From Daldinia sp. FL1419 (taxonomy: Eukaryota > Ascomycota > Sordariomycetes > Xylariales > Hypoxylaceae), in NCBI GenBank assembly GCA_025201765.1, contig MU623342.1, positions 310,001-374,000 on the forward strand: DNA of 64,000 nucleotides, in the 5' to 3' direction. Both the position numbers and the translations under genes were made by a program. Within the stretch, counting starts at the first letter, position 1; each line of letters starts with the position of its first letter. The notes below the pieces were generated by a model. The model was not told the origin of the DNA. It was given only the letters and a program-made list of their open reading frames with translations, and ran no database searches. This document shows, in pieces, positions 46,716 to 58,184 of the stretch.

Positions 46716-48016
46716 TTATTTCCTAGGAAGTGGATTTGCCTCAGACCACTCATCATAGTCTTTCTTGACTTGCTCTAGAGAGGTCTTCAGTGATTGTAGT
46801 TGTTTATCGAACTTCTCCAAAATCTAAAAGCAAAACGTTAGCTTTCTTTTTACAATTGCAGACCGAGACACGAACTTACCTCCTTGGCTTGAGCTTCAAT
46901 TTCCTCCCCAATTCCCTCCTGTGCATCCGCACCGCGCTTAGCCATTTCGTTCTGCAAGCTATCTGCATATCCCCTAAGCATGAGGAGACGGCTCCATAGC
47001 TCCTCATTTCGCGCACTAATAGCTGGGTCTGTCACAGTTCGATCGAGAGTCTCTAATTTCGTCTTTAATTCGTCTTCCTCCTTGTCGAGATCGTATCCGC
47101 GGTTGCGCAAGACTTGCACCTTTGTTGCTAACGCCAGGCATCTCTGTCGCAGTAGCGCGTGCTTTCGCCGGGCATTGAGAGTCCGCACACTAGTCTGTAG
47201 ATCATGATGAGAGAGCATTGCATCCAAGCTAGAATTGATAGCATGCAACGCCTGCCTGAGTTGCCCTAGGACTTGTTTCTGCATTTTAAGGCGCTCGCTA
47301 ACCGCCCTAAAACCCGTAGCAAGGGCGGGCATGTACCCTGGAGCAGGTTTATCATGGACGGCCTGTTCCCATTCTCGGGGATCTTCGGCAGGAGAGGGCT
47401 GATAGAGAGGAATGTGCGTCTGGTCGACCTTATTGTAGAAGTAGTATTTAAATACCGTGTTCCGGTGTTCGGGATGCCATTTCTCGAGCATTCCTTCGAT
47501 TTGGGCCGTAACAGGCTTATGAACTAAAATCGCAATGATAAGCTTGGTTTCAACGACGCGAATTTGAGTGACAGGAGACTTACTCAATGACTCTCGGCCT
47601 GGCTCCCAAATCGAGCTGGTGGGTTGTATCGGCGCCTGGCTTGCGCTCATGAACCCTGCCCCGGGAGGTCCAAACTGCTTCTGAGGCTGCTGTTGCTGCG
47701 CCTGGGACTGACCCAACAATGTACTTCCACCGAGCGTACTTCCGCCGAGCGTACTTCCGCCGAGTGTATTGCCACCGAGTGTATTCCCACCAAGGGTGTT
47801 GGTTGATGTTTGGCCGAGTGTACCCGTACCCGTACCCGTACCCGCACCTAAACCCCAACCCGAAAAGGTTGAGGTTGTTGCATTGGGCTGTGAGAGGTTC
47901 TGATTCTGCGATTGGCTTGCGGTCGGACCAAAAGCGGGAGTAACCACAGGTGTGGAGATGAAAGGACCTGAAGCAGTTGACCCCAAAGTCGCTGGATTTT
48001 TCCCAAAAAGAGACAT
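46716..48016 (-). CDS. NUP57: Nucleoporin Nup57 (Nup54 family)
   Basis: Three exons, 47584-48016, 46880-47523 and 46716-46823. Product about 394 aa. The start MSLFGKNPATLG is the first ATG of the frame. Residues 1-130 are an intrinsically disordered, Gly/Thr/Gln-rich segment with LGG[N/S]T repeats and few FG dipeptides. The Nup54 domain follows ('EKWHPEHRNTVFKYYFYNKVD', 'GFRAVSERLKMQKQVLGQLR' as motifs), then coiled-coil helices ending in EILEKFDKQLQSL. In yeast this protein forms the central-channel Nup62-Nup54-Nup58 complex of the nuclear pore. Intron 1 (47524-47583) is exactly 60 nt with no in-frame stop, so an unspliced form would still be translatable. I prefer splicing because the joined sequence fits the family. 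Confidence 0.87.
47712..47792 (-). repeat. 15-bp coding minisatellite in NUP57
   Basis: In NUP57 sense, five tandem copies of a 15-bp unit encode TLGGN/TLGGS. They lie in the disordered N-terminus. Copy number is likely to vary between strains. Confidence 0.75.
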
Positions 48017-48709
48017 GGCTGGAGCTAGGTAGTCGGCAGACTGAAGTAACAAGTAGCGGTGTTCAAGGAAAGGGAGCTCGAAGTTGTAGTCTTGCGACGA
48101 AAGATTTCGCGGGAATGGAAAGTCGCGTTTAAAGTGGAATAAAAGAGCAATTCGGGTTTCAGCTCATGGCGGTCTTTTAAATATTTTTTATTTATTTTTT
48201 CACGAGGTGCAGAAATCCGGTATATTGATAAGAGGAGAAAAAGAAATAAGAAAAGAAAAAGAGAACCCGTATTAATCCCAGATGTGGCTATCGGGAGTCC
48301 TGGTGTTTACCAGTATTGCTCAATGGTTGTAAATGTTTCTTATGGAAGACAATCCACAAACAAATCCGGCAGCTTCAGATAACACTAGCTTCAGCCTTAG
48401 AAAGGTGTGGCTGGGAGCTGGAATGTCTACCTATACCTACTTACGGGCTACTGGTACCTAAGGTACTAAGCTAATTGCAGCTGTCCGAATCATGCATGAA
48501 CTTAATTGGTTACATCAGTTTCCGTCAGTAAAGCATTGGCCCACCTATCCGGCTCATCTTAGCCCCATGTGGCTGGAACCAATCAGAAATTCCAATTTGC
48601 TAACCACCGGCTTCCCGTCACTTCGACTTGCGTCGTTCAAACTGCTCCATTTCCGAAGCTCACTTCAAAACTACGACATCCCGCCGAGAACCTCCTCCGT
48701 ATCGCAGCC
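48017..48709. promoter_or_regulatory. Shared upstream region of NUP57 and the NDUFA8-type gene
   Basis: 693 bp between two divergent start codons. No additional gene supported. Confidence 0.45.
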
Positions 48710-49445
48710 ATGTCGGGCCGGAAGCCAGTGTATGTTTTACTTACGAGCTCCTTACTAAATCAAAGCGCCTATTAGAATACCCTGGACCTTTTTTTATGAG
48801 CCAATTATCAGGCATCTAAGAGAGAGTGTGCGTGCGTCGCTAACTCGCTCTCAGCTTCAACCAGCAGGTTCTTTACGATACCACTCCCCTCCCGGACTCC
48901 ATCCCCGCGGTCAAGGAGGTCGGAGCTACATCTGCGCCTCTGCTATCGGCTTCCTTCTTCATCGGCGCTCGATGCCGTCCTTACAACGATGACTTCATGC
49001 AATGCAAGACCGAGAACCACGGCAAGGGCGAATTTAAGTGTTTGAAGGAGGGCCGACGAGTGACTCGATGCGCCGCCAGTGTAATCGACGACATCAACAC
49101 ACACTGTCTAGATGAGTTCCGCAAGCACTGGCAGTGCCTCGACAACAATAACCACCAGTTGTGGCAATGCCGGAAGGACGAGTGGAAGCTCAGCAAATGT
49201 GTATTTGATAACCTAGTACGTTCATTACCTTTTACAACCGCTATTAAGGGCCGTACGGCTAACATAGGCCGTAGAAACTCGAGAAGACAATTCCCGATTC
49301 TCCCAAGGACCAGGCCCCGGTCCACCTCCGGACGAAGCAGATCTACGCCCACTACCCCATCTTAAGAGATCGCGGTCAGCCGCCGTTCGGCAAGGCCATC
49401 GATCCGCCTTCAGCACAAGCCCAGTCGAGCGCGCCGGCATCATGA
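48710..49445 (+). CDS. NDUFA8: Complex I subunit NDUFA8 (fungal 20.8-kDa subunit)
   Basis: Three exons, 48710-48727, 48868-49215 and 49275-49445. Introns are 140 and 59 nt, each with a CTAAC-like branch site. Product 178 aa. The junctions give MSGRKP-VLYDTTPLPD and FDNL-KLEKTIPDSPKDQ. The sequence has paired CX9C-type cysteines ('CRPYNDDFMQC', 'CLKEGRRVTRC', 'CLDEFRKHWQC', 'CRKDEWKLSKC'), the signature of this twin-CHCH subunit. These proteins are folded by Mia40 in the intermembrane space and sit on the proximal membrane arm of NADH:ubiquinone oxidoreductase. The first donor is GTGTAT and not the nearby GTATGT, because only that choice keeps the reading frame. Confidence 0.88.
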
Positions 49446-52400
49446 GGTGCCCCAGTTTAAGTACGGGGTTAAAATTTAAATATAACCGTGTAAATAACAA
49501 GAATTACAATCGGGTTGACGTTTTACCGTCTCTGATGTTTCCTTTTACGAGCTGCCTTTTCTAATAGTCCATGTACCGTAGACGACAAACGGCAAATCTC
49601 GCGGATTAAGAGTCGCCTGCTAAGGAGCTAGGAGGCTACCCACGCCTAGATGGCCCTAAAGAACCTGTAATTAGGGATTTCCCTTGCATTGGACGCCTTT
49701 CGCAAGTATATATCATAGAAATATCTAACCCCGGTATCCAGAGGATTACAGTGACGATTATGTAGCGCTATATTTCTCTTGGGAACCATGAAAAATCTCC
49801 AGAGGCCAAGCGGCATTGGTTGGATAAAGGGACAGAACATGGATTAACCACACCTGCGAACCTCTTATGTTCTAACTAGATATTACCTAAAAGGTGGGAA
49901 ACCTAGCTCACTCGTCTTATTCCATATTAGTAGAGGTGGCCTTGATGATCGACACGGTAAGGTAATCAGCCATAGTCGAAAACGTATTGGGTTCAACCTA
50001 CGTATATTCGAATACCATGAAAGCATATAGTAACCTCTACCACATGGCCGTCGAGGCACATTCCCGCTTTGTGAGATTTAGCAGGACCTAGAAGATAACG
50101 GTGATAATATCCCGACAGTATAGCCCCTCCAATATCTTGCCTAGCAATTAAGAATACCCGTTCTCTATGCTGAGATAATAGTACCGATAATGTACGGCAG
50201 CATACAGTAAGCTTAAGGTCCTCACCATCCGCTATCGCCAAGCTACATCGACTACTACGAATCAGAAGGGGCGTGATCATAGACATGGCATCTGGTGTTT
50301 CCTTGAGCAACCCTATGCGGCAGTTGAGTAGCAATCGCCTGACTGCTGAGGAGGGCTAGCAGGTAGCCGGAGTAGGAGCTCTTCGTCCGCCCCGAGGCGA
50401 TGACACATACACAGACGCGGGGAAGCTCTAGGTAGCCCGCATGTGCAAACCGACCTACAGATTCGCGAGCTAGCTCTGTGGGCTATCGGGACACATGCGT
50501 CGACGAGGGAAACAAGATCTGTTGCTGTGTTGCACGCCGGATAGACCAAGATATTGCAGCCTTCTCTTAAAGGTAGATAATATCACGAGCATGTGTCATG
50601 ATGGGACAGATTCACGTAGGTTCCTCAGTCACCGTGCATATCCCGATAGTATCGCCAGCGATGTGACCTGTTACCATATATGTGCACCCATACCCAACCA
50701 ACTATATGCGCCTACCCAGGAAAAGCAGAAGCGCGTCGGAGAATGAATGCGAGTAATATATTTACAATATAAACTCCTATTTGACAGTCTTGACAGCCAC
50801 CACTAGTAAACGCTTACCTATATCTAGAAAGGATATGTTCTGTCTCCCGCATTTCTTACCCGTGGCTATATTCTTCCCCGTCTATTCGTCCGCATCGGGC
50901 GTGTGCCGACCGGCTGCCAGCATATCCGCCTTCGCACAAGCTAATCTGAAGTACCACTCAGATCTCCCACAGCTCGAAGCAGGACATGTACGGCGCGGCG
51001 CAACTCCGGACACATGTAGCCAAACAACCCCGAGCAGTCTGAACGCCTTCTTCATCAAAAGACCGGCTACTTACACAGGCGACTTACGTCCGCGCGGGGT
51101 AAGCAACACACGGGGTCGATGTCGGGTGAGGCAACGCGACGACGAGTGAGAAGCCCATCAGTAGTCAGAAGCTTAGTATATGATTACGATAGGTTATACA
51201 GCAGAAGAACTCTACGTCATAGCAAGGGAATGCCGCATGGCCGTAGGATGTGGGAGTCATGTCGCAGCGCTGCGACGGAGACCCTTACTGCAAGGATACA
51301 CAGAAACCGCTGCCACGGAGGATGAGGGCTTCTAGAAAGCGGCTCGGGCGGCGTGTGACGCTTAATCGAGAAGTCCAACTACCACAAGCAGGCTAGCACT
51401 CAATGTTTCGGTTTACCCTTCCAAGACTTTTGGGGATTGTTTCAAGCCTGGACGGAAATGCTAGGGCTAATCGGTTCTTCTTAAATCCCTTTGCTGTTTT
51501 AGGTCGGCTTGGCTAGTTGAAAATAGCTGCCCGTAATCACGATCCACTGAGGGCACACATGTCGAAGGATTCTGTCCCGCAACCCCGCAAACGACTGTTG
51601 GTTAGAATGTGACATGACTCCCGTGCCGGTAGCTACAATTTATTCGTAACAAAGCTATATTTGGTGTTTCCTATTTGTGGCGACTAGGGAAACCTTAAGA
51701 CAAGGAGCCTCACGGTTGTATAGCAGATATGCGGTTGGTAGCATGAACAGGCGTGGGAGGCAGGGTCGTACCATATCAAGACAAATCTAGGATTCCCGCG
51801 ATCTGCCTTGTAAGATTTAGGTCGTGGAGTGTATCAGCGTCCACATTTTAGATCCCAGGGCTAGTTTTGTCTCGGTCCGGGCCTAAAAAGGACGGAAAGA
51901 CATCGTGTGGGAACGGGGGGGTGTTGGGGAGGACAACCACACTGGTTTAGACATATGCGTCTTTTTCAGGATTACCCAAGATCCACGCGGTTGAGTGTCT
52001 ACCTAGGTAGAGGTAGGGACAGGTATAATCTATTGGAGAATTAGTTTAGATATCTATGTTAATTTCGTCTTGGTAGCAAGATACGACCGAGCTCCCAACG
52101 AGGCAAGCATAGCTCTTGATATTGATTAGATACTCTAAGCATATCCCCAGATACCACTTACCAACGCGTTAGTGGCTTGCTTACCGAGACAGTATCACGT
52201 TGAAACCTAGTGTTTCTCGGTCCTGAAGTCGGGATTTAGGGGTGTCAGCCGCTGTGGCATTGGCGTACTGCCTGTCTAAGACACCGAGACGTTATTCTAG
52301 CTGTAGAAGGCTGGTCTACCACCCTTCTGCTTAGAAATGCCTTCTCGAATTCTCGACAAGCGGGAAGCGACAGACACGTGATTATTGTGAACTAAATGAC

Positions 52401-54135
52401 TTCGGCATATGCTTTACACCCTTGCAGTATACATCAATTTTGAAAGACCGAAATGTCCCCGATTATAACTTAGGAAAAAAGAGGCATGTTATGTATACGC
52501 TGGTACGGATAGGTGCATACCCGGTGGCAGTTTGGTTTAAACATCTACCTAGGGTAGCAATCGACTGCCAGCTCAAGGAACCTACTAGAAAGCGACCATT
52601 CGGTCTACCCACTCGACATATTGTCATATCCACTTGATATATTGGTTGGAGATATTTACAAAACCCATTCGAGGGATGCATGAGATGAATGAGGCAAACA
52701 TTGGATAGTAATAAAGCGAACGAGGTTGTTGGTTTGCCGTAAGGTTCTGTTTCATAGTATATTATATACCTAGGTAGTTAGCAGTAGTTGAAAACAATCC
52801 ACTCCAGATGACGGTCACCCTTACTCTCGTGAATTGAAATGTGTAATTTACTGCTCGGAGTAGTATTCAGGCAGCAAACCATAACCTGTCCAGCCCTAAA
52901 TGGACGAGGTTGGAGAATGAGTTATAAATCTCAAATAGATGGGCCAACCTTAATCAATTGTGATACCGATTCTTACAGTAGGTCGGTATGTCTGGAGTAC
53001 TGTCTGGGGCGGCCTTAATCTCGGACATGCCTTGTGTTACGGTAGTCTCTCATAACCATCGTAAAATCATGAAAGCTGATTGATGAATTCGCGATAAAAG
53101 TTTTGATGCCATTTCGCCAGACGCCCTTTATCATACGGACGAAATGTATCTGTTTGTATTAGCCAATGTATCATAGATCTACTATATTAGCAAATTTATC
53201 TTCAGTATGAAACCGTGATATCATTTCTCATCTTTCTCGAATTTATCGACTCTTTAAGTGAACCAATAAAATGGGGCATATAGCCTATCATGAACAGCAA
53301 ACACCATGCGCAACCCACTTGTCTATGCGGCTGACGGAGCAAGTACCATTAGCCGATATTGATGTTAAGTGCTTTTCCAGTCTTCCGAATCACGGACCCA
53401 TTGAAGTTCGGGGGGAGTCGTCCAAGGAATCGCACAGGAATAAACATTTTTTAGACGGCGTGGCGGCGGCGGCCCAAACGTTTCATCTGGTGGTGGCGTC
53501 CTGTGATCGAGCCGTTCTACGACAGACCGTCCTAGTATCCACTCGTCAGCGGCGCGGCCACCTACGTCCACGCAATGATCTCACGATTCCTGCGAGAATT
53601 TTGTATACTGTGGGATATGGACCAATAGTATGCCTCGGCACTTGCTAATATGAATCAGACTAGAACGCCTCTACATGAAGCCGGTCGAGATGGCTTGAGA
53701 TGGCTTGAGATGGCTAGGAATGCGCGAGACCCGGGGTGTGGTGCTATGTAGCTAGTGCTATGCGGTCGAGACTTGCGGATGATTGAATCCGTGAATCCGA
53801 AAAGGCTACAAACATTCCGCACCAAGGACCCAGCATAAACTTTTTCGATTCCGAATTATGAAAGACATTTATCATGTGCATGCATTATCCACGTCTCGTT
53901 TCGCGGCTACACAGGCTGAAGAGCTGAATAAAGTAAGGGGAAAACCCAATAGGCAGGGAGGGTTCATCTGATGTTTCCCCATCAGGGATTCTAGGAAACA
54001 AAGAGCAAGGACAAGTTATACAAACGAGATCGGGCTGACCCCAGGATTCGCGGTTGGTTTAAGGGGCCCTCAGGGGTGTAATGTTCAGTTGGCCTAAAAG
54101 ACGTTTCTCAAATTCGTGATAAAAAGATGGATAGA
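49446..54135. other. Large gene-poor interval
   Basis: 4.7 kb with no gene I can support, although base composition is mixed and several open frames of 60-125 codons overlap on both strands near 50000-51350. Exact TACCTAGGTA palindromes occur at 52000-52009 and 52767-52776. A triplet of GAGATGGCTT repeats lies near 53686-53715. The fragmentary frames could be decayed genes. Confidence 0.4.
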
Positions 54136-54143
54136 GATGGGAT

Positions 54144-54585
54144 TAGGGATGCGAATTTCATTATGCGCTTAGCGTATAATAACGTATAATAACTTATAAT
54201 AACGCATAATAGATCTATTATGCGCATAACGGATTTATACCCTCCGATTATCCGGTGCACTAGTACTAAAGAGGGTATGTTTCAATATTGAAGTACTGTA
54301 ATAAGGTGTATATTTTATTTTATTAAAATAAAAAATTATTTTAATTAATAACTTTAAATTAAATTAATATTATGTTATTTTTAATAAATATTTGAGATTT
54401 ATTTGGTATTTTTTTCAATTTTATTATATAATATTATTTTGAAATACTATGTATTTTTGGTAGTAAAATCTCTAAGGGGGTTATTACCTAATAATCGCAT
54501 TATACATGTCGCATTATGTACATAATAGGCGCAGTATACATAATAACGCATAATAGATCTATTATGCGCATAATAGGCATCCCTA
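54144..54585. mobile_element. hAT-type non-autonomous element (MITE), 442 bp
   Basis: The element begins TAGGGATGC and ends with the exact inverse GCATCCCTA (9-bp terminal inverted repeats). It is flanked by an 8-bp direct repeat GATGGGAT at 54136-54143 and 54586-54593, a target-site duplication of hAT size. The termini resemble the Ac/hAT consensus. A 20-bp perfect palindrome, GCATAATAGATCTATTATGC, sits in each arm (54204-54223 and 54548-54567), with short TATAATAAC-like subterminal repeats. The centre is extremely AT-rich and contains no transposase, so movement would need an enzyme from elsewhere. Confidence 0.85.
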
Positions 54586-54593
54586 GATGGGAT

Positions 54594-57205
54594 AGGCTGG
54601 AAGGGTTGGTGTGAAAATTTAGTCATGAACGAATCAACGGCTTTACCGATTACCGCTCTGGGTGATTTCTTCACTAGCCCCGCGCTTGACAGCCCCTCCT
54701 GCCTATGAAAGCGGGAACTCGTGAAAATCTGCAAGGTACCAGATTTACTGCAGGGGTTGGAAACAGACTAAATATCAGACTAGAAAGACTAGGGGCTTCA
54801 TCTGATTGTTAGGTTGTACGAAAGAGAACAGTTCATATCATAATGTCCGAAGGTATTAAATTAGCAAAGGGGAAACGTTTCTTGATTATAGCCTTAATAA
54901 TTTAGAGGTTAATTACTATAGTAGTTAAACTCTTCAAGATAAAGGATTCTGCAAGGGAACAGTAAGTAAAGATATCTTCAAACACTTACGGAGGCAGTAC
55001 CTAACGAACAAAGAGAATTATGTACATGACGTGTTAGTGAATTACTATACCAGTCTAACCACTCCACAGTGCAGCAAAATGCGCCGAGTGCGCTTTGTTA
55101 GCGTTTGTACATCACCCTCTTAGAAAATTCTGATAGGCTTTCCTATTCGCAAGAAAAAGAATAATGGCTTCTATCGTAGGTCAACCCGGTTTCTTATACT
55201 ACCTAGTGAATTATTCTGGGGCGCTTCGGCGTCTACGCGTCACCATGGGAATTGGCGCCTAGTAAGACTCAACGCGCGTTTTTTTTCTCTCCTTAGGGTT
55301 TGCGCATACATGCAGGTATTGAGTGAATTTTTCAAGATGCACGTATCATACAATCTAGTTAGGTGATCTTCAGATTTTCAGGAACTTTAGGTAGGTACAA
55401 GGTAGTTAGTAGATGAGGTATCGAGTATAGATTATTGTACCACGATGGACGCTTGAATCTAATAGATCCTAGTTAGTTTGGTAATCATTACCGCTGTTAG
55501 AGATCTTTATGCGTTGCGTCCAACCGAGCGTCGAACAACATGATAGCAACTTTTACCGCAAACATCAAAATATTCAAGTAGAAACGCACCAGGTTCTCGG
55601 TTTTATACATGTCATTATTATAATAAACTTTAATCTCAGATAAGATGCGATTTGCTATATTTCAGTCACATTATTTGATGACACTTGTAAAATCTCCCCG
55701 TGATACTACCTCGTGTGGTAGCAACGGTATGTCGTAGCAACCAGTGTGCAGGTGCATACCCAGCGTTTGCTATGCGGTCACCCTACGTACCTGGGTACCG
55801 AGCATATTTACCAGTGTTAATAACAACACCCCCTTTTCGTAGCACGAGTCATTGCCTGTCGAAATGACGCTAGGATCGACAATTCGCATCCCCCTAGTCG
55901 GGTACCGCAGCCGCCTAGCCACTCAGCTTTTAGTTTACCTTCAAGTTCCTAGCTTATTTCGGTACGTACCTAGTACGTACCCTTCGTAACACCCTTGTAA
56001 TTCAGGTACCAAGCAAACATCGGTCCCTTTCATTTTCCCTTGTCATTTGTCCCCATTCGAACCCATCACCCTTTTGGTCCATTTGGCACCTTCTGTACAG
56101 GCTCAGGTTAAGTCTTGTCCATTCCTTTTGGCGCATAATACATCACTCCCCCTTTCCCACATTCACTACTTCTCCTTCCTTTCCTTTCCACCACCAAGTT
56201 TGGCTTGACTCCGAGTTCGATACAAATTCGTGAGACCTCAACTCCGACCAACTACTTCCACTCTTTCTTGTCCGCCTTGGCGTACTTTCATTCTTTAAAA
56301 TACCCACGAATCTCCTCGCTCTCGTCTCTGTTTGGCAACTTTTGCCTTACGCGACTTGATAAAAAGTTGACTGTCTCTAACGACCAATTGATCGACTAGT
56401 CGACCCAATTCCATTCACTTTTAGTCATTCTTTACTTGGACGCCAGCCGCCCCATTACCGTTGATCGATCCGCTCTCGGAAGCACTCACTAAAGCTCTCA
56501 CGTACTCAAGCGTACTCAAGCGTACTCGTCTAACATTAGAGCCGTCAGTCCAAGTTGTGTTGTCTAACCACACCCCGATTGATTTCAACTGGTCTGCCGT
56601 TGGTTTCTAAATACCTTCGCGGTCTCTTCCAAGTACTATAAGATCCCCAGTCTTCGCCGCCAGCTGGAACTGAAAAGTACATATTTCATCCAAATACACA
56701 CTCATATACTCAAAGTTTAGACTTTGAGAGCGAATTTTGCAAAGGTACGTGATCAAGAAGTTCATTGTCTCCTTATATCTTCCCTATCCTCCAATATCAA
56801 AGATATTCTGTCTACCACAACTGGTAATCTATTCCTGGTGTTGGTGTAGCTTTGTTCCTCGGTAGTGATCATGGTTTCTTCCACTTGACCAATACAAAGC
56901 CCTATCTCTTCAATAAAGCGAATCTTTTCGATTGGAGAGGGTCTGGGCCATACTTTGGATCAGGGTATCAACAAACAAAATGATAGATCAAAATCTCGTG
57001 CATGTGGCTTGTTGCGACTACTCGTCGTTCCAAGTTTTTTTTTTCCTGCCATACAATCTTCTATCACTCATTGAAACTATGATACATCGAGCAAGTGGAC
57101 TCTGGTCATAATTACATTCCTTTTCCTAATTAGAAACATTTTCATGTTCGATTTTGTACAGTGCTCACATCTTACAGTCATTTATCAAACTTCACATCGA
57201 GCAAA
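54594..57205. other. Upstream region of the CAP-protein gene
   Basis: 2.6 kb without a supported gene. The last ~1.2 kb has C/T-rich tracts typical of a strong fungal promoter. GTACGT at 56745 and an acceptor TTTGTACAG ending at 57161 could define a ~417-bp intron in the 5' untranslated region. This is inference only. Confidence 0.4.
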
Positions 57206-58184
57206 ATGAGGTCCTCGATTTTGGTCGCCGCTGGCGCAGCAACGCTAGCTGTAGGCAAGCCCGTGGAGATGGAGAAGCGAGCGATTGAAACCGAATGGGT
57301 TGTGGATTACCTGACAGTCACCGTCACTGGTACTCAGACTGCTAAGCCCACCTTCAACTGGGGCCCGAAGCAACGCCCTGTAGAGACAACCTCTGCTTAC
57401 CCCGTTGCCCCCGTCGTCACCGAGACTCCTGAGGCCCCGGCACCTCCCCCGGAGACAACTACTCCGAACGTAGTATACGTAACGGAAACCCAACCAGCTC
57501 CTGCCCCTCCTCAATCTACCCAGGAACCAGTCGTAGTGAAGCCTTCGCCCGATCCGGCTCCTGAGCCTGAACCATCTCCCGCTCCTGCTCAGCCGTCTCC
57601 TGAGCCGGCCGCTACCGACTTCGTTGGCGTGGCTATTCAGCACCACAACTTCCACCGCTCGAACCACTCCTCTCCGGAGCTCACATGGAGCGACAAGCTT
57701 GCAGGCTATGCTTACCAAACTTCCCTTTCCTGCAAGATGGTACACGATATGTACGTTTAATATTAGCTTCTACATTTTCGATTACTAACGTCCATATAGG
57801 GACCAGGGTGATAAGGGTTATGGCCAGAACTTGGCCAACTGGGCGCAGAGCGTGGATGCTTACAAGTTGGGTGATGCTGGTGCCGTCAAAATGGCCGTCA
57901 GCGATATGTGGTACAACGGAGAGTTCAACAACTTCCTTCCGGCATACTACGGCGAGGCTTCTCCCGATATGTCGAACTTCGAGGCTTGGGGTCATATGTC
58001 TCAGCTTGTTTGGAAGGAATCAACTGAGGTTGGCTGCTCTTCTCACTTCTGCCAGAAGGGAACCATGTACGATGACTTCGATGCTTGGTTTACCGTCTGC
58101 AACTACAGCCCTCCTGGAAACGTTGGTGGTGCTTACGGCAACAACGTCCTTAAGCCTCTCGGCAAGTCTACCATTACTGCGTAA
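57206..58184 (+). CDS. Secreted CAP-superfamily (SCP/PR-1) protein
   Basis: Two exons, 57206-57750 and 57800-58184, with a 49-nt intron (TACTAAC branch). Product about 309 aa. Signal peptide MRSSILVAAGAATLAVGKP. Then a Pro/Glu/Thr-rich linker (residues about 60-145, 'PAPEPEPSPAPAQPSPEP'). Then the CAP domain, with a His in 'HHNFHRS', 'YGQNLANW', 'GHMSQLVWKESTEVGC' (CAP signature 1) and 'VCNYSPPGN' (signature 2). The fungal CAP proteins I know of (Pry type) bind sterols or fatty acids and act outside the cell. The stop after STITA overlaps a GTAAGT. An alternative donor there would add a C-terminal exon from about 58308, which I consider less likely. Confidence 0.88.

Noticed and set aside
53271..53648. 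125-codon plus-strand ORF
   Set aside because: Antisense and other frames are equally open and no protein family is recognisable.
54880..55090. Short frame reminiscent of a transposase helix-turn-helix
   Set aside because: Only a few residues suggest it and there is no supporting motif or inverted repeat.
55855..55935. tRNA-Ser/Leu-like sequence on the minus strand
   Set aside because: A D-arm-like GCTGAGTGGCTAGGCG is present, but no proper T arm, anticodon stem or acceptor stem could be folded.
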